NCBI GenBank assembly: GCA_026645735.1
Contig: JAPKMT010000003.1
Location: 1-64,000 of the forward strand
DNA from: Flexilinea sp.
Lineage (GTDB): Bacteria > Chloroflexota > Anaerolineae > Anaerolineales > Anaerolineaceae
Direction: 5' to 3'
DNA: 64,000 bases
The notes below the pieces were generated by a model. The model was given only the letters and a program-made list of their open reading frames with translations. It ran no database searches and was not told the DNA's origin. The translations under genes and the position numbers were made by a program. Positions 1 through 7,345 of the stretch are shown piece after piece; within the stretch, counting starts at the first letter, position 1; each line of letters begins with the position of its first letter.

Positions 1-70
1 TTTTCAATTTACAACACAATAGGACATTTCTAAATTGCTGTGATTAGGACATTTCTAAATTGCCTTGACA
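1..70. mobile_element. Terminus of an IS21-like insertion sequence
   Basis: Two direct copies of a 19-bp unit (TAGGACATTTCTAAATTGC) lie at 20-38 and 45-63 with a 25-bp period, and the element appears to end at 64-70 (CTTGACA). Read outward-in on the minus strand the end is TGTCAAGGCAATTTAGAAAT, followed by GTCC. A TG...CA end with tandem internal repeats ending in GAAATGTCC is typical of IS21-family (istA/istB) termini. The homology of the TRAP permease gene stops exactly here. Only the end is in the window; no transposase is seen, so the family assignment is inferred from the end sequence. Confidence 0.65.
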
Positions 71-1441
71 GATTAAGATCGCATACATCGATGCAACAAC
101 TGCTGCTTCAGTCGGTGTTGTCAATCCGCCGTATATGGTTACCATAATGATCACTGGAATCAGCAAAGCCCAGACAGCTTTTTTGAAAAGTTGAAAAGCA
201 ATTCGCCAGGAAAATCCATCTTCATTTTCCTCTGAAACGCCATATTTTCCTTTTCTGGCCCGGAAAAAGACATACAGACACAGAACAGCACAGATAACAA
301 TTCCAGGAATGGTTCCTGCTTTAAAGAGGTTGGTGATTGAAGCTCCGCTGACTGCTCCGTACAATACGAGAATTCCGCTTGGAGGTACAATCGCAGCAAG
401 TGTCCCGCCTGTCCCCAGCATGCCCGCTGCGAGGTCATCCGGGTATTTAGCTTTTCGAAGCATAGGAAATGCTACCATTCCCAATGCAGCTGCTGTTGCA
501 ACGCTGGATCCGGACATGGATGCAAATATAATTGATGCAATCATGATAGCAATTCCCACACCGCCGGATATTTTTTTCAATAAATAACAAGTAAAATCAA
601 CGATATATTTCCCCATTGGTGTTTTTGCGACGATGCTTCCAGCAAAAATGAAAAAAGGGATTGCGAGCATTGTGAATGAATTCGTAGCCCAAAATTGTTT
701 GGATGCGATTGAAGGCCACTTTACCATGTCAAAGGCATACAGTGTAACGGATCCCATCAAACCCATGGCAAATCCGATCGGCATTCCCATGAACATTAAC
801 AAAAACATTCCAATCAACATAACAGAAATGGCACTATCAGAGGTGAACGAGAATACAGCTAACGCAATAATGATTCCCAATACGGCAAAAGTGAACCAGT
901 CTCTATGCCAGCCTTTGTCCAATTTCGTTTTGATGATTCTTTCCAGCCAACGGCAAGTGATCAGAAAACCCGCCAGTGGCATGATAATGTATGGTATCCA
1001 CATGGGGGATTCTAAACGTGAGTCAGATACAGTGCCTTGTTTAAGGGCATTCATGACTAATTCAATTCCGCTGAAAAAGAGCATCGCACTATAAACCATA
1101 CAAAGCAGGCTGGTAGCTACGAACAGGACTTTCTGTCGGCCTTCGTTAAATTTTGTTACAAAAAAATCAACATTAATATGTTCATCAGGACGAGGCTTGA
1201 TTATCAGACTCGCGCCAATGAAATTTGACCAGATGACCAGGTAACGAACAATTTCCTCTGCCCAGAATAATGAAGTATTAAAGAAATATCGACTTAATAC
1301 CTGGTAAAACATTAACAACATCCCAAACGCTAAGAAAGATGAGGCAAAAATGTTTTCAAATGCAGACCAGATATCTCGTTTTGGCTTTTTGGGGATTATA
1401 ATATTGTTGGGATTTGGATGGGGTTCTGAAATTTCTTGCAT
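44..1441 (-). pseudogene. dctQM: TRAP transporter fused DctQ-DctM permease, 3' end lost to an IS
   Basis: This encodes the small (DctQ, about residues 25-175, four membrane helices) and large (DctM, from about residue 180) membrane subunits of a tripartite periplasmic organic-acid transporter in one chain. The DctM part shows the family features GMPIGFAMG and the conserved PTEAAVVASMYAIL segment. The chain ends right after that segment with CQGNLEMS, residues that are read from the IS end at 44-70. Intact DctQM fusions are around 600 residues; this one is 465, so the last helices of DctM are missing and transport is probably abolished. A good ribosome site (gaggagc) precedes the ATG at 1441. 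It lies downstream of dctP in the same operon. Confidence 0.82.
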
Positions 1442-1461
1442 TGTTTGCTCCTCAAATAAGC

Positions 1462-1490
1462 ATCATGGGGATTTTTCAGATCCCCATGAT
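1462..1490 (-). promoter_or_regulatory. Intercistronic stem-loop between dctP and dctQM
   Basis: Perfect 11-bp inverted repeat (ATCATGGGGAT / ATCCCCATGAT) with a 7-nt loop, located between the dctP stop and the dctQM ribosome site. On the coding (minus) strand no T-run follows, so it is more likely an mRNA 3'-end-protecting or partial attenuation hairpin than a full terminator. Such hairpins commonly raise the ratio of binding protein to permease. Confidence 0.55.
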
Positions 1491-1506
1491 TTTTTAAAAA
1501 AATCAA

Positions 1507-2529
1507 TTATTCGCCAAAATCAGCTACCGCTTTTTCGACAGTCTCGATCAAGTCAGCACCAATCGAATCGGCATATTCATCATATAATCCTTTTGTTGCC
1601 TCTTTCCAGGCTTCTGCTTCTTCCGGAGTAACTGTGTGAATTTCACAGCCTTCTGATTCAACATAAGTAAGCATTTCCTGCACTTCTTTTGCGTCATCAG
1701 CTCTCATCGTAGCAAGAACTTCGGTAATAATTGCGCTAAGATCTGTCCGAACATCTTCCGGCAAATCATTCCAGAAGGCATCATTGGCAAGAATAAATCC
1801 TACTGGCCAATATAAAAGGCCTGCATTGGTTACGAATTTATTGACTTCATGATATTTTCGAACGGCAAATACTGTGCTTGGAGTAGCCAAACCATCAACA
1901 ACTTTCTGTTGCAGACCGGTATAAGTCTCTTCTGAAGGTATAACAGTCGAAACACCTCCCAATGCATCGATAATGGCCGACTCCATTTTTCCGGAAGCAC
2001 GTAATTTCAATCCCGAAAAATCTGCTGGCATTTGGATAGGATGACTTGAATTGGAGATGATGACCGAACCTGAAGAAAACGCACCCAGAACATTGATCCC
2101 CTGTTTGTGGATATTTGCCAAGATATTTTGACCGATCTCACCATCCATAATCGCATAGGCTACATCTGCATTCGGGAACAGATAAGGCAGTTTGAAAATA
2201 CTCATTGTGGGATCTAATGTGGTCATGGTAGATCCAACAGCAAAACACATCTCAATGTCACCATTTTTTATGGCTTCAAGCTCTTCTGCGTTCGAATAAA
2301 GCTGTCCTCCGGTGTACGTCAGTAGCTCGACTTTGCCTGCAAGTCGTTCATCGACCAGCTGCTTAAACAACGCGATGCCTTTACCCATCTGCTGATTGTC
2401 CAATTGAACTGTTGTGACTTTAATTTTTACGGTGTCTGCAGGGGCAGCAGAAACAGACAGGCTTGTTATCGCGAGCAGCAATATCAGGCTGATAACAAAA
2501 ACAATAGTATTACGGGATCCTTTTTTCAT
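1507..2529 (-). CDS. dctP: TRAP transporter solute-binding protein (DctP family)
   Basis: Periplasmic or extracytoplasmic receptor that delivers a carboxylate-type substrate to the DctQM permease. The start is placed at the ATG at 2529 because an AAAGGAG site lies just upstream of it; a further in-frame ATG at 2547 precedes that site and is unlikely. The product of about 340 residues begins MKKGSRNTIVFV with a hydrophobic signal ending near SVSAA. The body carries the DctP hallmarks: the GIALFKQLVDE segment, the YLFPNADVAYAIMDG region and the substrate-contact stretch LKLRASGK. The substrate cannot be told from sequence. It lies between the IclR regulator and the permease, all on the minus strand. 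Confidence 0.9.
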   Translation of the reverse strand: MKKGSRNTIVFVISLILLLAITSLSVSAAPADTVKIKVTTVQLDNQQMGKGIALFKQLVDERLAGKVELLTYTGGQLYSNAEELEAIKNGDIEMCFAVGSTMTTLDPTMSIFKLPYLFPNADVAYAIMDGEIGQNILANIHKQGINVLGAFSSGSVIISNSSHPIQMPADFSGLKLRASGKMESAIIDALGGVSTVIPSEETYTGLQQKVVDGLATPSTVFAVRKYHEVNKFVTNAGLLYWPVGFILANDAFWNDLPEDVRTDLSAIITEVLATMRADDAKEVQEMLTYVESEGCEIHTVTPEEAEAWKEATKGLYDEYADSIGADLIETVEKAVADFGE

Positions 2530-2580
2530 ATATTCTCCTTTTGCCATAACTGGCGTATGTAAAAATTGTCTCCAGGCTGA

Positions 2581-3312
2581 TTAAAGAAAAAAGCCAAATT
2601 CAGAGCTGATTTCCTGTGAGCCTTTCAACAATAATTTCAAAAACTTTTCCTTATTCTCTTCAGTGAATCGTGCTTTAATGGATGCAATGGATAGAGATGC
2701 GACAATATTGCCTAAGGCATCTTTGATCGGTACAGCCATGGAGGCTGAACCCTGAAGTCTTTCACCGCTGCTGACCGCAAATCCGTCTAATTTAACTTGA
2801 TTGATATTCTTCTTAATTTTTTCAATTTCTTCAGCCTGAATTACATTTGTTTCCAGATATTTCTCTAAAATTTTCTCAGTTTCTTTTACTGATAATCCCG
2901 AGGCAATGATCTTTCCTGCAGATCCTATGAACAATGGAGCTTTTTCTCCGATTTTGATATTTCTGGTAATTTCCAGGTCGCCTTCAATTCGGAAGATACA
3001 GATCCTTTCATAACCGCTGATGATATTTAAGGAGACTGTTTCCCTTGTTTTTTCTGAAATCTCACGCATCACCGGAATGGCCAAATCCAGTAAACTAAAT
3101 TTGTTCTTGTCAGAAATCGCAATCGTCAACAACAAGGGAGTCAGTATGTACCCATATTTTGGTTTACTGGCTATGATTCCTTCTTTAATCAGACTTTGTA
3201 GAATACGCTGAACTGAACTGCGCGGAATTCCAGTATCTGCACTGATCGTATCGATTGTTTTTCCATTATTTGCTGCAATACTTTTTAAAATTCGAAATGT
3301 TTTTTCAATCAT
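2581..3312 (-). CDS. IclR-family transcriptional regulator
   Basis: 243 residues. Residues 1-60 form the winged helix-turn-helix (AANNGKTIDTISADTGIPRS, then the recognition helix VQRILQSL) and about 75-240 form the IclR effector-binding GAF-like domain (VSLNIISGYERICIFRIEG, GSAGKIIASGL, VSSGERLQGSASMAVPI). It is the first gene of the run that continues into dctP and dctQM, with about 50 bp between its stop and dctP, so it most likely controls uptake of the TRAP substrate. Paired palindromes immediately upstream suggest autoregulation. Confidence 0.9.
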   Translation of the reverse strand: MIEKTFRILKSIAANNGKTIDTISADTGIPRSSVQRILQSLIKEGIIASKPKYGYILTPLLLTIAISDKNKFSLLDLAIPVMREISEKTRETVSLNIISGYERICIFRIEGDLEITRNIKIGEKAPLFIGSAGKIIASGLSVKETEKILEKYLETNVIQAEEIEKIKKNINQVKLDGFAVSSGERLQGSASMAVPIKDALGNIVASLSIASIKARFTEENKEKFLKLLLKGSQEISSEFGFFL

Positions 3313-3326
3313 ATTTTCCCTAAAAA

Positions 3327-3365
3327 ATCCCGTTTTATGGGATATGTAATCCCAATATTTGGGAT
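3327..3365. promoter_or_regulatory. Tandem operator palindromes upstream of iclR gene
   Basis: Two identical-arm palindromes, ATCCC-N7-GGGAT, at 3327-3343 and 3349-3365. Their starts are 22 bp apart, about two helical turns, and they lie 15-53 bp upstream of the IclR start codon. IclR proteins bind as dimer pairs to repeated palindromes, so these are the probable operators for autoregulation and control of the TRAP operon. The binding itself is inferred. Confidence 0.65.
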
Positions 3366-3842
3366 ATATTGAAATTTTACAGTTTTATTTTGGGCAAAGC
3401 AAGGATTAATGTAATTGATCGATAGTGACAAAATGAAAAATCGGAAAAATATCATTTAAGGTATGACATCGAGGATCAATAAAAGGAAATTTCAGAAAAA
3501 GAAGCTAAATTAGTAAAAAAAGTAACTTTGGGAAACGATGAAAAAAAACTTCAGGTTTGTCACGAAGATTAAAAACTATTCAAAATAGCCAATGCAATTC
3601 CCTATAATTTTAAGAATCAATGTATGATACTTACCAGGGATTTTCTGAAATGAAAATATGAAATCATTGATAAGAAGAATCTAAATTTTTAAAATTTCGA
3701 AACCATGGTTCGACAATGGGTATCGTCAGTCCGGTTCGCAGGGATTCCTAGACTGTAAATACAACCCCTGCCGATTTTATAAACGATGGCCGACATTACA
3801 TTTTATTTGTACCAAAAAACGAAAGAAGATAAGGCATGCCAA
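3366..3842. other. Gene-free stretch between iclR and larE
   Basis: No convincing coding frame was seen. It must contain the promoters for the divergent iclR and larE genes. One weak stem (GCAGGG 3738-3743 with CCCTGC 3766-3771, 22-nt loop) lies shortly before larE; it fits no riboswitch that I recognise. Confidence 0.4.
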
Positions 3843-4649
3843 ATGAGTGATCTTGAAGAAAAATTCCTAAAACTACAAAATTACCTGAAAGAGTTGGGCA
3901 GCATTGCAGTCGCTTTTTCAGGCGGTGTTGATTCCACGTTTTTGCTGAAGACAGCTCATGATGTTTTAGGCGATCATGTGATTGCAGTTACTGCACAATC
4001 ATCCTCTTTTCCTAAGCGAGAATTAACGGAAGCAATTAACTTTACCGAGACGAATCATATTCGACATGTGATATTCGATTCAAATGAAATGGGCATACCC
4101 GGATTTGCCCAAAATCCTCCCAACCGCTGTTATATCTGTAAGAAAGGGATTTTTTCAAAAATCATTGAAATCTCAAAAGAACAGGGTATTTCTTTTATAG
4201 CAGAAGGTTCCAATATGGATGATTTGGGCGATTATCGCCCTGGTCTGCAGGCAATTCGGGAATTAGCGGTAAAAAGTCCATTGCAGTATGCGCAGCTTTA
4301 TAAAAAAGAAATTCGTCAGCTTTCGAAAGACATTGGGATTTCAGCCTGGGATAAGCCTTCCTATGCCTGTCTGGCTTCCCGTTTTGTCTATGGGGAAACA
4401 ATTACTCATGAAAAGTTACAAATGGTGGATCAAGCAGAGCAGTTTTTATTCGATTTAGGTTTTGTCCAGGTCCGAGTGAGAATTCACGGACTGATAGCCA
4501 GAATAGAAATTGAACCGGAAGCATTCGATCGCTTTTTGGAAAAAGCAATCCGCGAAAAAGTGGAAGAAAAATTGAAAAAAATCGGTTTTACTTATGTCAC
4601 ATTGGATTTACAAGGATATCGCTCAGGCAGTATGAATGAAATTCTATGA
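3843..4649 (+). CDS. larE: ATP-dependent sacrificial/catalytic sulfur transferase LarE
   Basis: PP-loop enzyme that adenylates and sulfurates the pyridinium dicarboxylate precursor of the nickel-pincer cofactor of lactate racemase and related enzymes. The PP-loop SGGVDS sits about 26 residues into the protein. Three cysteines are visible: the CYIC pair in PPNRCYICKK and the Cys in PSYACLASRF. This is the arrangement of the iron-sulfur LarE type (as in Thermotoga), whereas the single-cysteine sacrificial type has only the last one. I start at 3843 (MSDLEEKFLKL, with AAGG upstream, about 268 residues); an in-frame ATG at 3786 would add 19 residues with no ribosome site. larB, larC and larA are not in the window. 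Confidence 0.88.
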   Translation: MSDLEEKFLKLQNYLKELGSIAVAFSGGVDSTFLLKTAHDVLGDHVIAVTAQSSSFPKRELTEAINFTETNHIRHVIFDSNEMGIPGFAQNPPNRCYICKKGIFSKIIEISKEQGISFIAEGSNMDDLGDYRPGLQAIRELAVKSPLQYAQLYKKEIRQLSKDIGISAWDKPSYACLASRFVYGETITHEKLQMVDQAEQFLFDLGFVQVRVRIHGLIARIEIEPEAFDRFLEKAIREKVEEKLKKIGFTYVTLDLQGYRSGSMNEIL

Positions 4650-4714
4650 TATTTCGAACTGCTGGCTGAAAGATAGCGAAAATTTCTCCTCTCCAAGAAA
4701 ATTACATTGATATA

Positions 4715-4757
4715 AAATAGAGGTATGAATCATAATTTATGATTCGTACCTCTATTT
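4715..4757. repeat. 43-nt near-perfect palindrome between larE and cysK
   Basis: The left arm (21 nt, from AAATAGAGGTATG) pairs over its whole length with the right arm (ending CGTACCTCTATTT), with one G-T wobble and a 1-nt loop. Sequences like the dispersed element ends flank it (TATTTCGAACTGCTG near 4650 and ATATTTCGAATTATTG near 4799-4813), so it may be a divergent member of the same family with a different core. No T-run marks it as a terminator. Confidence 0.6.
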
Positions 4758-4991
4758 CGATCGATCAATAGCAAGTCAAAAGATGAATTCTTTTTTAATA
4801 TTTCGAATTATTGGTCGATCTATATTCGGTTAATTTTTTTGTTATGTTTTAGGGCTCTACAAAGCACGGCAAGAAAACCATATTCTAAATATAATTACGA
4901 TCCATATTCGAATGGCTGCTGAAAAAATCGGAATTGAATCACTACAGCCATCAACAAGTTACATTTTGTTTACGGGAAAAAGGTACCGAAA

Positions 4992-5927
4992 ATGAAAATT
5001 GCTTCCAATGTTACTGAACTTATCGGCAATACTCCTCTGGTTCGCATAAACCAATTATCCAAGGGTACAGGCGCCGTTGTCGCAGTGAAACTTGAGTCTT
5101 TTAATCCTGCGCATAGCATCAAGGATCGCATTGCAGCTGCTATGATCGAGACAGCAGAGCTTGATGGGAAATTAAAGAAGGGCATGACGATTGTTGAGCC
5201 CTCCAGCGGAAATACCGGTATTGGACTATCCATGGTTGCTGCTGCAAAAGGTTATCCCATCATGATTTTTCTGCCTGAAAATTTCAGCCGGGAACGACGC
5301 TTGATGATGCGTGCCTATGGTGCAGAGCTTGTTCTGACACCAGCCTCAGAAGGGATGAGCGGAGCCATAAAAAGAGCTGAAGAATTGGTCATCCAAGAAC
5401 CGGACAAATATTTCCTCCCTCAACAATTCAAGAATCCTGCCAATCCAGAAATTCATCGTACAACAACTGCGGAAGAGATTTGGCGCGATACGGATGGAAA
5501 AATCGATATATTGGTTGCTGGTGTCGGAACAGGTGGGACAATTACCGGAATAGGAGAAGTTCTGAAAAATCGCAAACCTTCTGTTCAGATTGTTGCGGTT
5601 GAACCGGATGCTTCTCCGGTTTTATCTGGTGGCTCAAAAGGACCTCATCAGATTCAGGGAATTGGAGCTGGATTCATTCCGGACGTCCTTAACACGCAAA
5701 TCTATGATGAAGTAATTCGAGTCAAAAACGAAGATGCGATGAGTACGGCACGCAGATTAGCGGCTGAAGAAGGTATTTTAGTCGGAATCTCCTCAGGTGC
5801 TGCAGTATGGGCAGCGCTGCAAGTGGCTGCCCGAATTGAAAGTTCTGCAAAACTGATTGTTGTAATCATTCCGGATTTTGGAGAGCGCTATTTGAGTACA
5901 GTCTTGTTTTCTGATCTGGCAGAATGA
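4992..5927 (+). CDS. cysK: Cysteine synthase (O-acetylserine sulfhydrylase)
   Basis: PLP-dependent enzyme making cysteine from O-acetylserine and sulfide. The 311-residue length is standard. Visible are the N-terminal [14 protein letters not shown], the PLP lysine K44 in NPAHSIKDR, the PSSGNTG substrate loop, the GTGGTITG phosphate-binding loop and the C-terminal [10 protein letters not shown] region. The ATG at 4992 follows an AAAAGG site. It stands alone between repeat-bearing intergenic regions, so it is probably monocistronic. Confidence 0.95.
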   Translation: MKIASNVTELIGNTPLVRINQLSKGTGAVVAVKLESFNPAHSIKDRIAAAMIETAELDGKLKKGMTIVEPSSGNTGIGLSMVAAAKGYPIMIFLPENFSRERRLMMRAYGAELVLTPASEGMSGAIKRAEELVIQEPDKYFLPQQFKNPANPEIHRTTTAEEIWRDTDGKIDILVAGVGTGGTITGIGEVLKNRKPSVQIVAVEPDASPVLSGGSKGPHQIQGIGAGFIPDVLNTQIYDEVIRVKNEDAMSTARRLAAEEGILVGISSGAAVWAALQVAARIESSAKLIVVIIPDFGERYLSTVLFSDLAE

Positions 5928-5964
5928 TGAATATGAAAAAAATCTTCCGAATTTGTAAAATACG

Positions 5965-6040
5965 GATCGATTTCAGTGATTCGAAATATTTTTTTTCTAT
6001 CAGAAAAGCATTTCCATATTTTGAATTGCTGGATCGATTT
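5965..6040. repeat. MITE-like element, short form, with perfect 9-bp target duplication
   Basis: The element body 5974-6031 (58 bp) begins CAGTGATTCGAAATATT and ends CATATTTTGAATTGCTG, imperfect inverted repeats. It is flanked by the direct repeat GATCGATTT at 5965-5973 and again at 6032-6040 (9/9 identical). The body has no coding capacity. This is the clearest evidence in the window that the family moves by transposition. Confidence 0.82.
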
Positions 6041-6132
6041 TCAAAAAATACTGGCTCACTGATTCATAATGTCTAAGTCAGTTCCTTCTTAATAAAAAAT
6101 GTTTTGCATAATACTAAAAAACTGGAGGGATC

Positions 6133-7221
6133 ATGAATTCACGGGAACGCGTTTATGCAGCACTGCGGCATCAGGATGTGGATAGGGTTCCGATTTTCAT
6201 GTGGTTCCATCCAGAAACGACAAAGCATTTAAGCGAATTGCTGGAGATTCCTGTAAATGCTGTCGGTGATGTAATGGGGAATGATATTCATCAGGCATGG
6301 GTGAACAATAATCTTGCCATGGAGGGCATTGTTCATGATCGGGATGGTGAGTTCCATATGGATGATTGGGGAATTACCTGGACGAGAAGCTATGGATTCA
6401 ACCAAATTACACATTTCCCATTGAAGAATAAAACCAAAGAAGAAGTACTGGCATATCAATTTCCGATACATAAAATTGATGATTTTTTAAAGCGTATGAT
6501 TCCAGTGATGGATACTCGGGATCAATTTTTTGTCGGATGTGATGTATCACCTTGTGCCTTTGAATTATTATGGCGGTTACGAGGTATGGACTCTGTGTTG
6601 CTGGATATGATTGAAGATCCTGACTTTTCGCAAACGATGATTGATCGCTGTATTGATTTTTCAATTTTCCTGGCGGAAGCGGCTTGTGATCGGTATCAAC
6701 TTGACTGGCTCTGGACTGGTGATGATGTGGCGTCCCAACAACAAATGATGTTTCGTCCAAATATGTGGCGACAGATGATCCGACCTGGACTGCAACGATT
6801 GTTCGATGTGGGTAAGTCGCATCATTTGTTTGTTGCATACCATTGTTGCGGCAGTCTGCGTCCGATTATTCCCGATCTCATTGAGATGGGATTGAATGTC
6901 CTCAATCCGATTCAGAGCAATTGCCCTGGTATGGAAGCGTTGGCGTTGAAACGGGAGTTCGGCAAAGAATTGACCTTTATGGGTGGTGTCGATACCCAGC
7001 GATTGCTTCCCAACGGGACAGTTCTGGAGGTTCGGGAGGCAATTCATCAATTATTAAACCAGATGGAAGCAGACAGAGGTGGATATATTCTTGCTGCTTC
7101 TCATACGATACCTCCGGAAACACCCGACGAGAATATCTTTGCAATGTATCAGGAAGCAGGTTTAAGTAAGGAAGCGATTTTCGATCATGCTGCACAGGTC
7201 AGAAAAAAAATGATCAAATGA
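6133..7221 (+). CDS. UroD-like methyltransferase-family protein (MtaA/CmuA fold)
   Basis: 362 residues with the uroporphyrinogen decarboxylase fold. The N-terminus MNSRERVYAALRHQDVDRVP is the hallmark of the MtaA/CmuA branch of UroD-like proteins, which move methyl groups between corrinoid proteins and thiols, rather than of heme-pathway HemE. The metal-binding segment shows AYHCCGS (H237, C238, C239) and the C-terminal SHTIPPETPDENI motif. The distal cysteine that completes the HxC...C zinc site in MtaA-type enzymes is not evident. GGAGG lies 5 nt before the ATG. No corrinoid protein gene is adjacent, so the substrate is unknown. Confidence 0.8.
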   Translation: MNSRERVYAALRHQDVDRVPIFMWFHPETTKHLSELLEIPVNAVGDVMGNDIHQAWVNNNLAMEGIVHDRDGEFHMDDWGITWTRSYGFNQITHFPLKNKTKEEVLAYQFPIHKIDDFLKRMIPVMDTRDQFFVGCDVSPCAFELLWRLRGMDSVLLDMIEDPDFSQTMIDRCIDFSIFLAEAACDRYQLDWLWTGDDVASQQQMMFRPNMWRQMIRPGLQRLFDVGKSHHLFVAYHCCGSLRPIIPDLIEMGLNVLNPIQSNCPGMEALALKREFGKELTFMGGVDTQRLLPNGTVLEVREAIHQLLNQMEADRGGYILAASHTIPPETPDENIFAMYQEAGLSKEAIFDHAAQVRKKMIK

Positions 7222-7274
7222 TCATTAAAACTGGTTGGAAATGAAAACACACACCATTCTTTTTGTGGATTGAC

Positions 7275-7301
7275 CATCCCAAAGAAGGATGTTTTTTTTT
7301 T
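7275..7301 (+). terminator. Rho-independent terminator
   Basis: CATCC / GGATG stem with a 7-nt loop followed by about ten T residues, 50 bp past the stop of the UroD-like gene; a weaker outer stem using upstream CCATTCTTT can extend it. Confidence 0.65.
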
Positions 7302-7345
7302 ATAAAAATTTGCGGCACAATCCCAGAATTTTCTGGAATAAATTC

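Noticed and set aside
3738-3771. Riboswitch or small RNA upstream of larE
   Set aside because: Only a 6-bp stem with a large loop was found and it matches no known riboswitch core.
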